Source of the DNA: Klebsiella africana
Lineage (GTDB): Bacteria; Pseudomonadota; Gammaproteobacteria; Enterobacterales; Enterobacteriaceae
Direction: 5' to 3'
Length of the DNA stretch: 64,000 nucleotides
NCBI RefSeq assembly: GCF_020526085.1
Contig: NZ_CP084874.1
Coordinates: 2,604,001-2,668,000, forward strand
Below are positions 1 to 8,187 of this stretch, one piece after another. The first letter of the stretch is position 1; every line of letters starts with the position of its first letter. The notes beneath the pieces are model-generated. The model was not told the DNA's origin and ran no database searches. It saw only the letters and a list, made by a program, of their open reading frames with translations. The position numbers were made by a program, and so were the translations under genes.

Positions 1-1
1 C

Positions 2-631
2 GAGCTGACGCTGTTGCACCATCCGGAAGCGGACCGACCCTTTAACCGGCTCAACGACGGCAAAGTCGATCGTCAGGGACGCTTTCTGTTCGGGTCAATG
101 GATATGCGCGAAGAGGAACCGAGCGGCGCGCTATATCGCCTGGACGCCGATCTGTCCCTGCACGTGCTGAAGAAAGACATTATCGTCTCTAACGCCCCCT
201 GCTGGAGCCCCTCCGGCGAGACGTTCTATTTTGCCGATACCTGGACGGGCGAAATCTGCGCCTGGGACTACAACACCGCGACCGGCGAGCTTTCCGGCGA
301 ACGGATCTTTTGCCATGTCGATCGCAGCGAAGGCGGCGCGGCGGATGGCGCCACCGTGGACAGCGAAGGCTATCTGTGGAACGCGCTGGTCTACGCGGGC
401 AAGCTGGTGCGCTATACCCCGGAAGGCAAGGTTGATCGCATCATTGAGATGCCGGTGAAAAAAGTGACCAGCGTGATGTTCGGCGGCGAAAACCTTGATG
501 TGCTGTACGTCACCTCCATGGCGCAGCCGCCCCTCCCGCGCTTCCCGGAAGATAATCAGCTGCGCGGCAGCCTGTTCGCCATTTACGACCTGGGCGTGAC
601 CGGCGTAGCGGAACGGCGCTTTGCCGGCTAA
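2..631 (+). CDS. SMP-30/gluconolactonase family protein (5' partial)
   Basis: The reading frame is open from base 2, so the gene starts outside the window and about 210 C-terminal residues are seen. The visible part has the look of the six-bladed SMP-30/gluconolactonase/LRE propeller: LNDGKVDRQGRFLFGSMD, then SNAPCWSPSGETFYFADT and the DGATVDSEGYLWNA strand, where metal-binding Asn and Asp residues sit in the family. Members hydrolyse sugar lactones or act as regucalcin-like proteins. The gene is followed by an MFS carrier, a glycerate kinase and a CdaR-type regulator, which suggests lactone opening in a sugar-acid pathway. The family call is firm; the substrate is unknown. Confidence 0.85.
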   Translation, partial: ELTLLHHPEADRPFNRLNDGKVDRQGRFLFGSMDMREEEPSGALYRLDADLSLHVLKKDIIVSNAPCWSPSGETFYFADTWTGEICAWDYNTATGELSGERIFCHVDRSEGGAADGATVDSEGYLWNALVYAGKLVRYTPEGKVDRIIEMPVKKVTSVMFGGENLDVLYVTSMAQPPLPRFPEDNQLRGSLFAIYDLGVTGVAERRFAG

Positions 632-739
632 GCAAACCTCCGGCTCGCCGCGATAACAATAATACCCGGCGAATAACTCTGACCCTGACATCAGGCGGCG
701 CGCATCATGCTGTCGCGACGCCGCGGAGTAAACACGACT

Positions 740-2077
740 ATGACAACAATCAATCACACACCTGCCGGCGAACAACGTGGCAAGAAACGGCTGATACATC
801 GTTTCTCCTGGGTTTCGCTACTGGTTTGCTGGCTAATCTGGGTGCTCAACGCCTACGATCGCGAGATGATCCTGCGCCTTGGCCCGGTCATCTCTAAGGA
901 GTTCTCACTCTCGCCGGAACAGTGGGGCAACATCGTCGCCCTGATCATGGTTGCTCTTGCGGTGCTGGATATTCCCGGCTCCATCTGGAGCGATCGCTAC
1001 GGGTCTGGCTGGAAGCGAGCACGCTTTCAGGTTCCGCTGGTGCTGGGCTATACCGCCCTGTCGTTTATTTCCGGGATTAAAGCGATCAGCCATGGACTGA
1101 CGGCCTTCGTACTGCTGCGCGTGGGCGTTAACCTCGGGGCCGGCTGGGGCGAGCCCGTCGGCGTCAGCAACACCGCGGAGTGGTGGCCGAAAGAGAAGCG
1201 CGGCTTCGCGCTGGGAGTGCATCATACCGGCTATCCGATTGGCGCCCTGCTGAGCGGCGTGGTGGCAAGCCTGGTGCTTGCCACGTTTGGCGAAGGCAGC
1301 TGGCGCTACTGCTTCCTGCTGGCGCTGATCGTTGCCATCCCGCTGATGATCTTCTGGGCGAAATATTCCACCGCCGATCGCATCAATACGCTGTATCAGC
1401 ATATCGACAGCCAGGGGATGACGCGCCCGGCGACGCAGGAAAGCAGCCATGTCGCCAAAGGCGAAGGGATGAAAACCTTTTTACGCACCCTGCGCAACCG
1501 CAATATTTCGCTGACAGCGGGCAATACCCTGCTGACGCAAATCGTCTATATGGGCATTAACGTTGTCCTGCCCCCGTACCTTTATCACGTCTCCGGCCTG
1601 TCGCTGGCGGCCTCCGCCGGGCTGAGTATTATCTTCACACTTACCGGTACCCTGGGTCAGATAATCTGGCCCTGGCTGTCGGACAGCTTTGGCCGCAAAC
1701 GAACCCTGATCGTCTGCGGTCTGTGGATGAGTATCGGCATTGCGCTGTTCTATTTCGCCACCAATATGCCGCGCCTTATCGCCATTCAGCTATTTTTTGG
1801 CCTGGTAGCCAACGCCGTGTGGCCTATCTACTACGCCATGGCATCGGACTCCGCCGAAGAACGCGCCACCTCTACCGCTAACGGAATCATCACCACGGCG
1901 ATGTTTATCGGCGGCGGCATTTCGCCATTGCTGATGGGCTGGCTCATTCAGTTTGGCGGCGGCTGGGAAAATCCAGCGGGTTATATCTACGCCTTCTTTA
2001 CCATGGCGGGATGTGCGCTGCTGGGGATGTTATTACAGCTCATGACCACCGATAAAACGCCGCGCAAAGCGCATTAA
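740..2077 (+). CDS. MFS transporter, anion:cation symporter-like
   Basis: A 445-residue, twelve-helix major facilitator protein. The first membrane segment with YDREMILRLG resembles the ACS family, which includes the glucarate, galactarate and hexuronate permeases, and a second-half loop carries the MFS DSFGRKR motif. I chose the ATG at 740, preceded by GGAG, over an in-frame ATG at 707 that would add 11 residues. It lies 14 bases upstream of glycerate kinase, so co-transcription is likely. With a lactonase before it and a kinase after it, uptake of a sugar acid or related anion is a reasonable inference, but the sequence does not show the substrate. Confidence 0.85.
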   Translation: MTTINHTPAGEQRGKKRLIHRFSWVSLLVCWLIWVLNAYDREMILRLGPVISKEFSLSPEQWGNIVALIMVALAVLDIPGSIWSDRYGSGWKRARFQVPLVLGYTALSFISGIKAISHGLTAFVLLRVGVNLGAGWGEPVGVSNTAEWWPKEKRGFALGVHHTGYPIGALLSGVVASLVLATFGEGSWRYCFLLALIVAIPLMIFWAKYSTADRINTLYQHIDSQGMTRPATQESSHVAKGEGMKTFLRTLRNRNISLTAGNTLLTQIVYMGINVVLPPYLYHVSGLSLAASAGLSIIFTLTGTLGQIIWPWLSDSFGRKRTLIVCGLWMSIGIALFYFATNMPRLIAIQLFFGLVANAVWPIYYAMASDSAEERATSTANGIITTAMFIGGGISPLLMGWLIQFGGGWENPAGYIYAFFTMAGCALLGMLLQLMTTDKTPRKAH

Positions 2078-2090
2078 CACAGGAGAACGT

Positions 2091-3266
2091 ATGAAGATTG
2101 TTATCGCGCTGGATTCGTTTAAAGGTAGCTGTAGCGCGCAGGCCGCTTGCGCAGCGGTAGCCCAGGGATTGCGCCGGGTTGACCAGGCGCTGGAGCTGGT
2201 CGAAATGCCCGTGTCCGACGGCGGAGAGGGACTGCTGTCGACTCTGGCGGATAGTCCGTTGCTTAAGGGGGCGGTGTGGCAACAGCAGCGCTGTACCTCG
2301 CCTTATGGCCTCTTCGTGCAGGCGGATTTCCTGATCCTGCCCGGCGAGCGGGCCATTATCGAGATGGCGCAAAGCTGTGGGCTCGAACTCACGCCGCCAG
2401 CGCAGCGGGATGTGCGTCAGGCCAGCAGCTACGGGCTGGGTGAACAGGTAAAAGCGGCGCTGGATGCCGGGTGTCGGCATTTGATTATCGGCCTGGGCGG
2501 CAGCGCGACCAACGATGGCGGCATCGGTTTTGCCCAGGCGCTCGGCGCACGATTCTGGCGTAAGGACGGCACCCTGCTGCCGGCGCCCGCGGCAGGCCAG
2601 GACCTGGCGCATATTCAGCGCATCGATTTGAGCGGTCTGGACCCCCGTCTACAGCAAAGCGAAATACAGGCCTCCTGCGATGTCACTAACCCTCTGCTTG
2701 GTGAGCATGGCGCCACCTGGGTGTATGGCGCGCAGAAAGGCGCGGACGAGGCGGCGCTCAGCGAGCTGGAGGCGGGAATGGCGCATTATAGCCAGCTGCT
2801 TACGCAAACCCTCGGATTCGACGTCAGCGGACGGCCCGGCGCCGGGGCCGCGGGCGGTATGGGGGCTGCGCTTATCGCCTACACCGGCGCCACGCTGCGG
2901 CCGGGCATTGACCTGGTGCTGGAACTGCTTAACGCCGACGGCCATCTTCGCGATGCCGCGCTGACGATCGTGGGTGAAGGCTGGCTTGACAGGCAGAGCG
3001 CCTTTGGTAAAGCCCCGGTGGGCGTGGCAGGCAAAGCCGCACGCCATGGCGTGCCGGTTGTGGCCCTTTGCGGCGGGCGCGATGAGAGCAGCCGGCAATT
3101 ATATCAACACCATATTGACGCAATGTGGTCTATTTGTCAGCGCCCTATGGCGCTCGCAGAGTCGATGAACACATGCGAACAGCTCCTCGCCGACGCCGCG
3201 GAGAATGTTCTACGAACCTTTCTGAGCGGGTGGCGCGGAGAGGCACATAAGCGGATAACTGTATGA
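2091..3266 (+). CDS. Glycerate kinase (GarK/GlxK family)
   Basis: A 391-residue protein of the type I glycerate kinase family (about 380 residues), which phosphorylates D-glycerate with ATP in the cytoplasm, giving 2-phosphoglycerate in enterobacterial members. Family signatures are the N-terminal VIALDSFKGSCSA, SDGGEGLL near residue 45, the GLGGSATNDGG loop near 135 and the later GAGAAGGMGAAL segment. The start has a good AGGAG. The stop overlaps the next start (ATGA), indicating translational coupling to the regulator. Glycerate is the usual end product of glucarate/galactarate breakdown, which fits the lactonase and carrier upstream. Paralogues garK and glxK cannot be told apart here, so no symbol is given. 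Confidence 0.92.
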   Translation: MKIVIALDSFKGSCSAQAACAAVAQGLRRVDQALELVEMPVSDGGEGLLSTLADSPLLKGAVWQQQRCTSPYGLFVQADFLILPGERAIIEMAQSCGLELTPPAQRDVRQASSYGLGEQVKAALDAGCRHLIIGLGGSATNDGGIGFAQALGARFWRKDGTLLPAPAAGQDLAHIQRIDLSGLDPRLQQSEIQASCDVTNPLLGEHGATWVYGAQKGADEAALSELEAGMAHYSQLLTQTLGFDVSGRPGAGAAGGMGAALIAYTGATLRPGIDLVLELLNADGHLRDAALTIVGEGWLDRQSAFGKAPVGVAGKAARHGVPVVALCGGRDESSRQLYQHHIDAMWSICQRPMALAESMNTCEQLLADAAENVLRTFLSGWRGEAHKRITV

Positions 3267-4420
3267 TTATTACAACAGCGCTGGCTAATGAAATTGTCGC
3301 CCGGGCAATGGCGATAATTCATCATAACGTGAATGTGATTGACCATCATGGACAGATCATTGCCTCAGGTGAACGGCATCGTATCGGCGAACAGCATGAA
3401 GTCGCCCGAGAGGTAATACGCACCGGTAAACGCATTTGTATTAACAACGCCGTGGAAGCCGCGCGTTTTCACAACGTGCATCCTGGTATTAATCATCCCA
3501 TTATCTATGACGATCGCGTGGTGATGGTGGTAGGCATCAGCGGCGATCCCGCGGCGATAAGCCGCTATGCTGAACTGGCGGTGCTCACCGCCGAACTGCT
3601 GGTCCGCCAGGCCATAGAGATGCGGGAAACCAACTGGCGGCAACGTCTGCGCGACACCTTGTTTTGCCAGTATCTGGAACAGGGATCTGCGCCCGCCGGG
3701 CAAGAAGCGCTTCATCGCCTGCTGGAACTTGGCTTCGATTTTGATACACCGCGGGTTCCGATCGTGGTGACCGTGCAGGTCGAACAGCATCAGTTAAGCG
3801 ACATACTGAGTACGCTGTTGCGGGAATTCTCGCAGCTCTCCGGCGTAACAGACGTTATTTTGCTGGGCAGCCATGAAATATTGATCCTCAATGCGCTAAG
3901 CGAAGCCCAGGAAACTCTGTTGCGGGGCATCGAGTTTGTACTGAGTAATCAGATAAGCCATTACCATATCGGGATTGGCGTGCAGGCGGACAGCGCCCCG
4001 GACATTCGCGAGGCCATTCGGTTCGCCCGCTCGGTGATCGAAGTGGGCAGCAAAGTGCAGCCGCAGCGGCAGATCTACTACTTTCGCGAAATGGCGATGC
4101 TCTGCCTGTTCCGGGTGCTGGAAGACAGCTATATGGTCAATTTTTTTATCAATAATGTACGCCAGCTGCTGGAGCATGATTCCGGCGAAGTGCTGCTGGA
4201 TACCCTGAGCAGCTTTATTGCCAATAACGCCGAACCGGGCAAAACGTCGCTGCTGTTGGGGATTCATCGTAATACGCTCACCTACCGGCTGCAGCAGATT
4301 AAAAAGCATATTCAGCTCGATCCGATGGTCTTCACCGACCTGACGCAGCTGGCGGTGTCGGTACACTGCTATCGTCGGCAGAACCCGCGCCAGAGCGAAT
4401 GGATTGATAGCTTAAGCTAA
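3263..4420 (+). CDS. CdaR-family sugar diacid regulator
   Basis: A 385-residue transcription factor, the same length as E. coli CdaR. The N-terminal half is the sugar-diacid recognition domain (IVARAMAIIHHNVNVIDHHGQIIASG, then ERHRIGEQHE and PGINHPI). The C-terminus is a PucR-type helix-turn-helix (LLLGIHRNTLTYRLQQIKKHI). CdaR proteins activate glucarate, galactarate and glycerate genes in response to glycerate or diacids. The gene overlaps the glycerate kinase stop by 4 bases, so it probably regulates its own operon. Divergence from E. coli CdaR is clear and this is likely a paralogue. A hairpin terminator follows. Confidence 0.88.
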   Translation: MIITTALANEIVARAMAIIHHNVNVIDHHGQIIASGERHRIGEQHEVAREVIRTGKRICINNAVEAARFHNVHPGINHPIIYDDRVVMVVGISGDPAAISRYAELAVLTAELLVRQAIEMRETNWRQRLRDTLFCQYLEQGSAPAGQEALHRLLELGFDFDTPRVPIVVTVQVEQHQLSDILSTLLREFSQLSGVTDVILLGSHEILILNALSEAQETLLRGIEFVLSNQISHYHIGIGVQADSAPDIREAIRFARSVIEVGSKVQPQRQIYYFREMAMLCLFRVLEDSYMVNFFINNVRQLLEHDSGEVLLDTLSSFIANNAEPGKTSLLLGIHRNTLTYRLQQIKKHIQLDPMVFTDLTQLAVSVHCYRRQNPRQSEWIDSLS

Positions 4421-4456
4421 CGTACTCCAGAAGTGAATGATGCCCTATCCGCCAGG

Positions 4457-4482
4457 AAAAGTGGCCGCCATGGCCACTTTTT
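4457..4482. terminator. Bidirectional rho-independent terminator
   Basis: Perfect 10-base inverted repeat AAAAGTGGCC / GGCCACTTTT around a 5-6 base loop, flanked by A and T runs so that it works on both strands. It sits between the convergent CdaR-type regulator and the dehydrogenase. Confidence 0.85.
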
Positions 4483-4500
4483 CCAGCCGTGGGTAGGAAA

Positions 4501-5376
4501 CTACGCTTTTGACGACGGCGATAGCCACTGATATACCGCTGACAAATCCTCTCCCGCATATCCCGCGTCCTCCGCCTGCTGCCACAGTTCGGCGATGTTT
4601 TCCAGCCCCGGCATGGTGTGCGGCTCGGCCAGGGAAAGCGCCAGCCGGGCATCTTTCAGGGCATGCGCCAGCTGCATCTGCGGGGTGAATTGCTCACTGG
4701 CGATGGCGTCCAGTTTCACTTTGACATAGGGCGCCGCCAGCGGGCCGCCTTCCAGGGCGCTCCACAACTGGTCGGGGGTGAAGCCCAGCGTCTTCGCCAG
4801 CTGGGCGCTTTCCGCGATGCCCTGCATCATCGAAATCAGCCAGGCATTGAGAACCAGCTTCATTTTCTGGCTGTTGCCCGCCTCGCCAAACCACTGCGTC
4901 CCGCGGGAGATGGCCGCAAACACCGGCTCGACGGCGGCGCCCTTTTCACGATCTCCGCTGGCGAGTACCAGGATCTGCGCTTTCTCCGCCGGGGCTTTGG
5001 TCCCCGACACCGGGGCATCGATATAGGTCATCGCCGGCTGACGTTCCCGCAACAACGCCATGGCCTGCTGCGTCTCCGCCAGACCGATGGTGCCCATCTG
5101 GCAGTAAATCGCCTGCGGCTGGCAGGCGGGTGCGATTTGCGCCAGTACCTCGAGGGTAGCCTCGCCGTCGGCGAGCATACTGATGACCACCTCGGCATCG
5201 GCCACCGCCTGCTGCGGCGTGGCATGCAGAGATAACCCCTGCACCTGTAAATCCTCGCCGCGGGCTGGCGAACGGTTCCAGCCGGCAACGGTAAAGCCGT
5301 TTTTCAGCAGGTTACTGGCAAAAGCGTGTCCCATGGCGCCTAGTCCCAGCACCGCGACCTTTGGTAATGTACTCAT
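4501..5376 (-). CDS. NAD(P)-dependent beta-hydroxyacid dehydrogenase
   Basis: A 291-residue member of the 3-hydroxyisobutyrate/tartronate semialdehyde reductase family. The N-terminal Rossmann motif is VLGLGAMGHAFASNLL. The substrate loop APVSGTKAPAE lies near residue 122 and the catalytic lysine segment GNSQKMKLVLN near 168. Reactions in the family include reduction of tartronate semialdehyde and oxidation of 3-hydroxyisobutyrate. The next gene upstream on the same strand is a LysR regulator, with a matS site in the gap. It converges with the glycerate cluster, so a role in that pathway (tartronate semialdehyde to glycerate) is possible but unproven. Confidence 0.85.
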   Translation of the reverse strand: MSTLPKVAVLGLGAMGHAFASNLLKNGFTVAGWNRSPARGEDLQVQGLSLHATPQQAVADAEVVISMLADGEATLEVLAQIAPACQPQAIYCQMGTIGLAETQQAMALLRERQPAMTYIDAPVSGTKAPAEKAQILVLASGDREKGAAVEPVFAAISRGTQWFGEAGNSQKMKLVLNAWLISMMQGIAESAQLAKTLGFTPDQLWSALEGGPLAAPYVKVKLDAIASEQFTPQMQLAHALKDARLALSLAEPHTMPGLENIAELWQQAEDAGYAGEDLSAVYQWLSPSSKA

Positions 5377-5467
5377 CTTGTCTGTCCTGATTAGCGTCTT
5401 AAAAAATGGCGGACCTCTACTATCGCATCTCTGGCGCGCATGTCAGTAGCAATAGCGGGCATAAAAA

Positions 5468-5480
5468 GTGACACTGTCAC
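5468..5480. other. matS site (MatP binding)
   Basis: GTGACACTGTCAC fits the MatP recognition consensus GTGACRNYGTCAC at every position. It lies between the LysR gene and the dehydrogenase. It is one of four such matches in the window. Confidence 0.85.
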
Positions 5481-5487
5481 ATAAACC

Positions 5488-6375
5488 TTAAGGCTGCCGG
5501 AGCCATTCCAGCAGCCGGCGCATCGCTGGCGACAGGCTGGCGTCATCCTGATAGCACAGGCACAAACGGCGCTGCGCCCAGCGGTCCTGTAACCCGATGA
5601 CGGCAAACGAATAGCGCTGTCGATATCGTTCGGCAATAACGCGCGGCAGGATCGCCCCGCCGGCGCCGTGGGCGACCATCTCGCAAAGCCCTGCAAAATC
5701 GCTCATTCGTACCCGGATATTCAGTGTCTGACCGAACCCTACGGCCTGCTGTTCAATATGCTGCTGTAGCGCGCTGGTCTGATAAAGGGCGACCAGCGGT
5801 TCATTGATGACCGCCGCAAACGCCACTTCCTGTTTTTCGGCCAGAGGGTGAGCTGGCGGCACGATCAGCACCAGCGGGTCGTCAGCGACGGGGTCGAGGC
5901 GCAGCGGCCCCGGGTCGACCGCATCGGACACCACTCCGGCCTGCGCCACGCCCGCCAGGATACAGCTGACGATATCCGCGCTGGTGCGTTCTTCGGTGTC
6001 GATCTGCACCGCCGGGTGCGCTGCCATCCAGGCGGCGAGCTTCCCCGGCAGAAAGGCCGACATCGCCGAGGTGTTGGCGAACAGACGCAGCGTCCCCCGC
6101 TGACCGCGGGCGAAGGCGTGCATCGCCTGGCGCAGACGCTGGTGCTGTTCAAGAAGCGGGCGGGCATGGCGCGCCAGTACCTCCCCGGCCTCTGTCATCG
6201 TCACCCCGCGGGCATGACGCTGCAACAGGGGAACACCGACCTCTGCCTCCAGCTTGCGCACTCTTTCGCTGGCGGAGGCCAGGGCCAGATGGGCCATGGC
6301 CGCTCCGCCGGTAATACTACCGGTATCCACGATGGCGATAAACAGCCGCAGATCGGCCAGATCCAGTCGCATCAT
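5488..6375 (-). CDS. LysR-family transcriptional regulator
   Basis: A 295-residue LysR-type protein. The N-terminal winged helix-turn-helix reads DLADLRLFIAIVDTGSITGGAAMAHLALASAS in shape, followed by RVRKLEAEVGVPLLQRHARGV, and the effector-binding domain fills the rest. The open frame extends much further upstream, but tandem ATG codons at 6375/6372 directly follow a strong GGAGGG and match the usual LysR N-terminus, so the longer version is rejected. It is divergent from a TauE/SafE carrier (110-base gap) and upstream of the dehydrogenase on its own strand; either could be its target. Confidence 0.88.
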   Translation of the reverse strand: MMRLDLADLRLFIAIVDTGSITGGAAMAHLALASASERVRKLEAEVGVPLLQRHARGVTMTEAGEVLARHARPLLEQHQRLRQAMHAFARGQRGTLRLFANTSAMSAFLPGKLAAWMAAHPAVQIDTEERTSADIVSCILAGVAQAGVVSDAVDPGPLRLDPVADDPLVLIVPPAHPLAEKQEVAFAAVINEPLVALYQTSALQQHIEQQAVGFGQTLNIRVRMSDFAGLCEMVAHGAGGAILPRVIAERYRQRYSFAVIGLQDRWAQRRLCLCYQDDASLSPAMRRLLEWLRQP

Positions 6376-6484
6376 GCCCTCCTTTCCCTTCGGATTTTCC
6401 GTAGTCTTTGGCCAACATACCGCATTGTGCCCCCTCCCGACCAGCTGTTTCAATGCCCCTTTCAACTCTGAAAAGTGAGCCATA

Positions 6485-7228
6485 ATGTTTGATTTACACA
6501 CGATCTCTTTCCTGTTGATCTTTATTGCCGCCGGGCTGGTCAAAGGGGTGACCGGCATGGGATTGCCCACCGTGGCGATGGGCCTGCTTGGCCTGTTGAT
6601 GCCGCCGCAGGCCGCAGCGGCGCTGCTGGTGCTCCCCTCGCTACTCACCAATCTCTGGCAGTTACTGGCAGGCCCGGCGCTGGGGCAGATTGTGCGCCGC
6701 CTCTGGCTTATGATGACCGGGATTATTATTGGCACGCTGGCGGGGTCTTCACTGCTGATCGGCCTTAATCCTCGCTGGTCAGCGCTGGCGCTTGGCGCCG
6801 CATTGATAGTCTATGCCGCTTATGCGCTCTGCAGTCCGGTGTTTCAGGTTTCCGCCCGCGTGGAGAAGTGGCTGTCGCCGCTCATGGGCGGGCTGACCGG
6901 CGTGATCACCGGGGCGACCGGGGTATTTGTTATTCCGGCCGTTCCCTGGCTGCAGGCGCTGGGCTTTCGTCGCGACGAGCTGGTGCAGGCCCTGGGGTTG
7001 TCGTTCACCCTTTCCACCCTGGCGTTGGCGGCTGGCCTCGCCCTGCACGATGGCTGGCATGTTGATGCATGGCTAATGTCGGGGCTGGCGCTGTTACCGG
7101 CGCTGCTCGGCATGTGGCTGGGACAACGGATCCGCACCCGTCTCAGCCCGCAACGCTTTCGGCAGGGCTTTCTGCTGTTCCTGCTGGCGCTGGGAGTGGA
7201 GCTGATCTGCCGGGGATGGCTGGTCTGA
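6485..7228 (+). CDS. TauE/SafE (TSUP) family membrane transporter
   Basis: A 247-residue integral membrane protein with about eight hydrophobic segments and the two-fold TSUP repeat. Family-type motifs are GLVKGVTGMGLPTVAMGLL at the start of the first half and GGLTGVITGATGVFVIPAVPW at the start of the second. TSUP proteins move sulfite, sulfoacetate or other small organic anions across the inner membrane. It is divergent from the LysR gene, a common regulator-exporter layout. It converges tightly (5-base gap) with the GntR gene. The substrate cannot be inferred. Confidence 0.85.
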   Translation: MFDLHTISFLLIFIAAGLVKGVTGMGLPTVAMGLLGLLMPPQAAAALLVLPSLLTNLWQLLAGPALGQIVRRLWLMMTGIIIGTLAGSSLLIGLNPRWSALALGAALIVYAAYALCSPVFQVSARVEKWLSPLMGGLTGVITGATGVFVIPAVPWLQALGFRRDELVQALGLSFTLSTLALAAGLALHDGWHVDAWLMSGLALLPALLGMWLGQRIRTRLSPQRFRQGFLLFLLALGVELICRGWLV

Positions 7229-7233
7229 ATCCA

Positions 7234-7947
7234 CTAGCGGCGGGTAATGTGTTTCACATTGTATTTACTGGTGTTCTGGTAGATCTCTGAGAAATCGACG
7301 ATCGCCCGGTTCTGGGCGTAACTGATCGACTGTACCCGCAGCAGGAGGCTGTTTGGCGCCACCTGCAGCAGCTCCGACTGCTCACGGGTCGCCAGCACCG
7401 GGGTATAGCTGCGGTGGCTCTCGATGATGGTGATATGGCACTCTTTTTTGAAATAGTTGAACTTAGACTGCTCGAGGTTACCCACGCTGAGCCAGGGAAA
7501 AGTGGCGAATGGGATATAGCTGTTCTCCACCAGGATCGGCACCTCATCGATCAGCCGCAGCCGTCTGACGTAATACACTTTCTCCCCCGGCTGGATCTTT
7601 AACTGCTGGGCAATGGCTGGCGGGGCATCGAGCAGCGTAAATTCAATGACTTTATTACGGTAGTTGGTGACGCCTACCACCTGCATCTGGTAGTTAAAGC
7701 CCTCCAGTTCTCCGCCATGATAGTTACTTTTACGCACAATGCAGGTTCCGCTGCCGTGCCGCCGCGCAATCAATTTTTCCTCCTCCAGGAGCGCCAACGC
7801 TTTGCGCAGCGTCATCACCGAGACCTGCAGCTCCGCGGCGAGCGCTTTTTCGCTGGGCAGCATATCGCCCACGGCATAGTCGTCGCTGTTGATGCGGGCC
7901 TTCAGTTCAGTGGCAATCTTTTTATATATCACTTTTAGATGTCTCAC
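7234..7947 (-). CDS. GntR/HutC-family regulator of the aglAB operon
   Basis: About 237 residues: an N-terminal GntR winged helix (KKIATELKARINSDDY, MLPSEKALAAELQVSVMTLRKAL, RHGSGTCIV) and a C-terminal UTRA effector domain. The start is uncertain. There is no in-frame ATG near the N-terminus; GTG codons at 7947 and 7932 are the best candidates and a TTG at 7977 is possible. The gene is divergent from the alpha-glucoside PTS operon, so control of aglAB by a phosphorylated alpha-glucoside is the likely role. That is inferred from position only. Confidence 0.85.
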   Translation of the reverse strand: MRHLKVIYKKIATELKARINSDDYAVGDMLPSEKALAAELQVSVMTLRKALALLEEEKLIARRHGSGTCIVRKSNYHGGELEGFNYQMQVVGVTNYRNKVIEFTLLDAPPAIAQQLKIQPGEKVYYVRRLRLIDEVPILVENSYIPFATFPWLSVGNLEQSKFNYFKKECHITIIESHRSYTPVLATREQSELLQVAPNSLLLRVQSISYAQNRAIVDFSEIYQNTSKYNVKHITRR

Positions 7948-8083
7948 TAAGGTGGCGCTCGTCAAACAGGAAAGCAAATATCTAAATGTAAATAAAGGAT
8001 TATTTTTACGTTACAGCGAAAATTTCAACACTGACTCATCTATAAATTGCGCCATATTTATATATCTGTCCAATAACAATATA

Positions 8084-8099
8084 TATGACTTTCGTCACA
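8084..8099 (+). promoter_or_regulatory. Putative CRP-cAMP site upstream of aglA
   Basis: TATGA, six bases, then TCACA: nine of ten core positions of TGTGA-N6-TCACA. It lies about 90 bases before the aglA start in AT-rich DNA, where a catabolite-controlled PTS operon would be expected to carry one. Confidence 0.6.
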
Positions 8100-8187
8100 G
8101 TTGGCCCTTTTCCTGCTCGGGATACCGATAGTCAGCTCCTAGTCTGTTAAGCCTATTCATCAGGTCTGCGAGGACGAGAGGACAACC

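Noticed and set aside
2040..2612. Long open frame on the minus strand inside the glycerate kinase gene
   Set aside because: High-GC coding DNA leaves open shadow frames. This one has no family resemblance and covers a well-supported gene; many others like it were treated the same way.
6376..6735. N-terminal extension of the LysR gene to 6735
   Set aside because: The extension would run into the divergent carrier gene and its promoter, and the ATG at 6375 has a strong ribosome site and family-like start.
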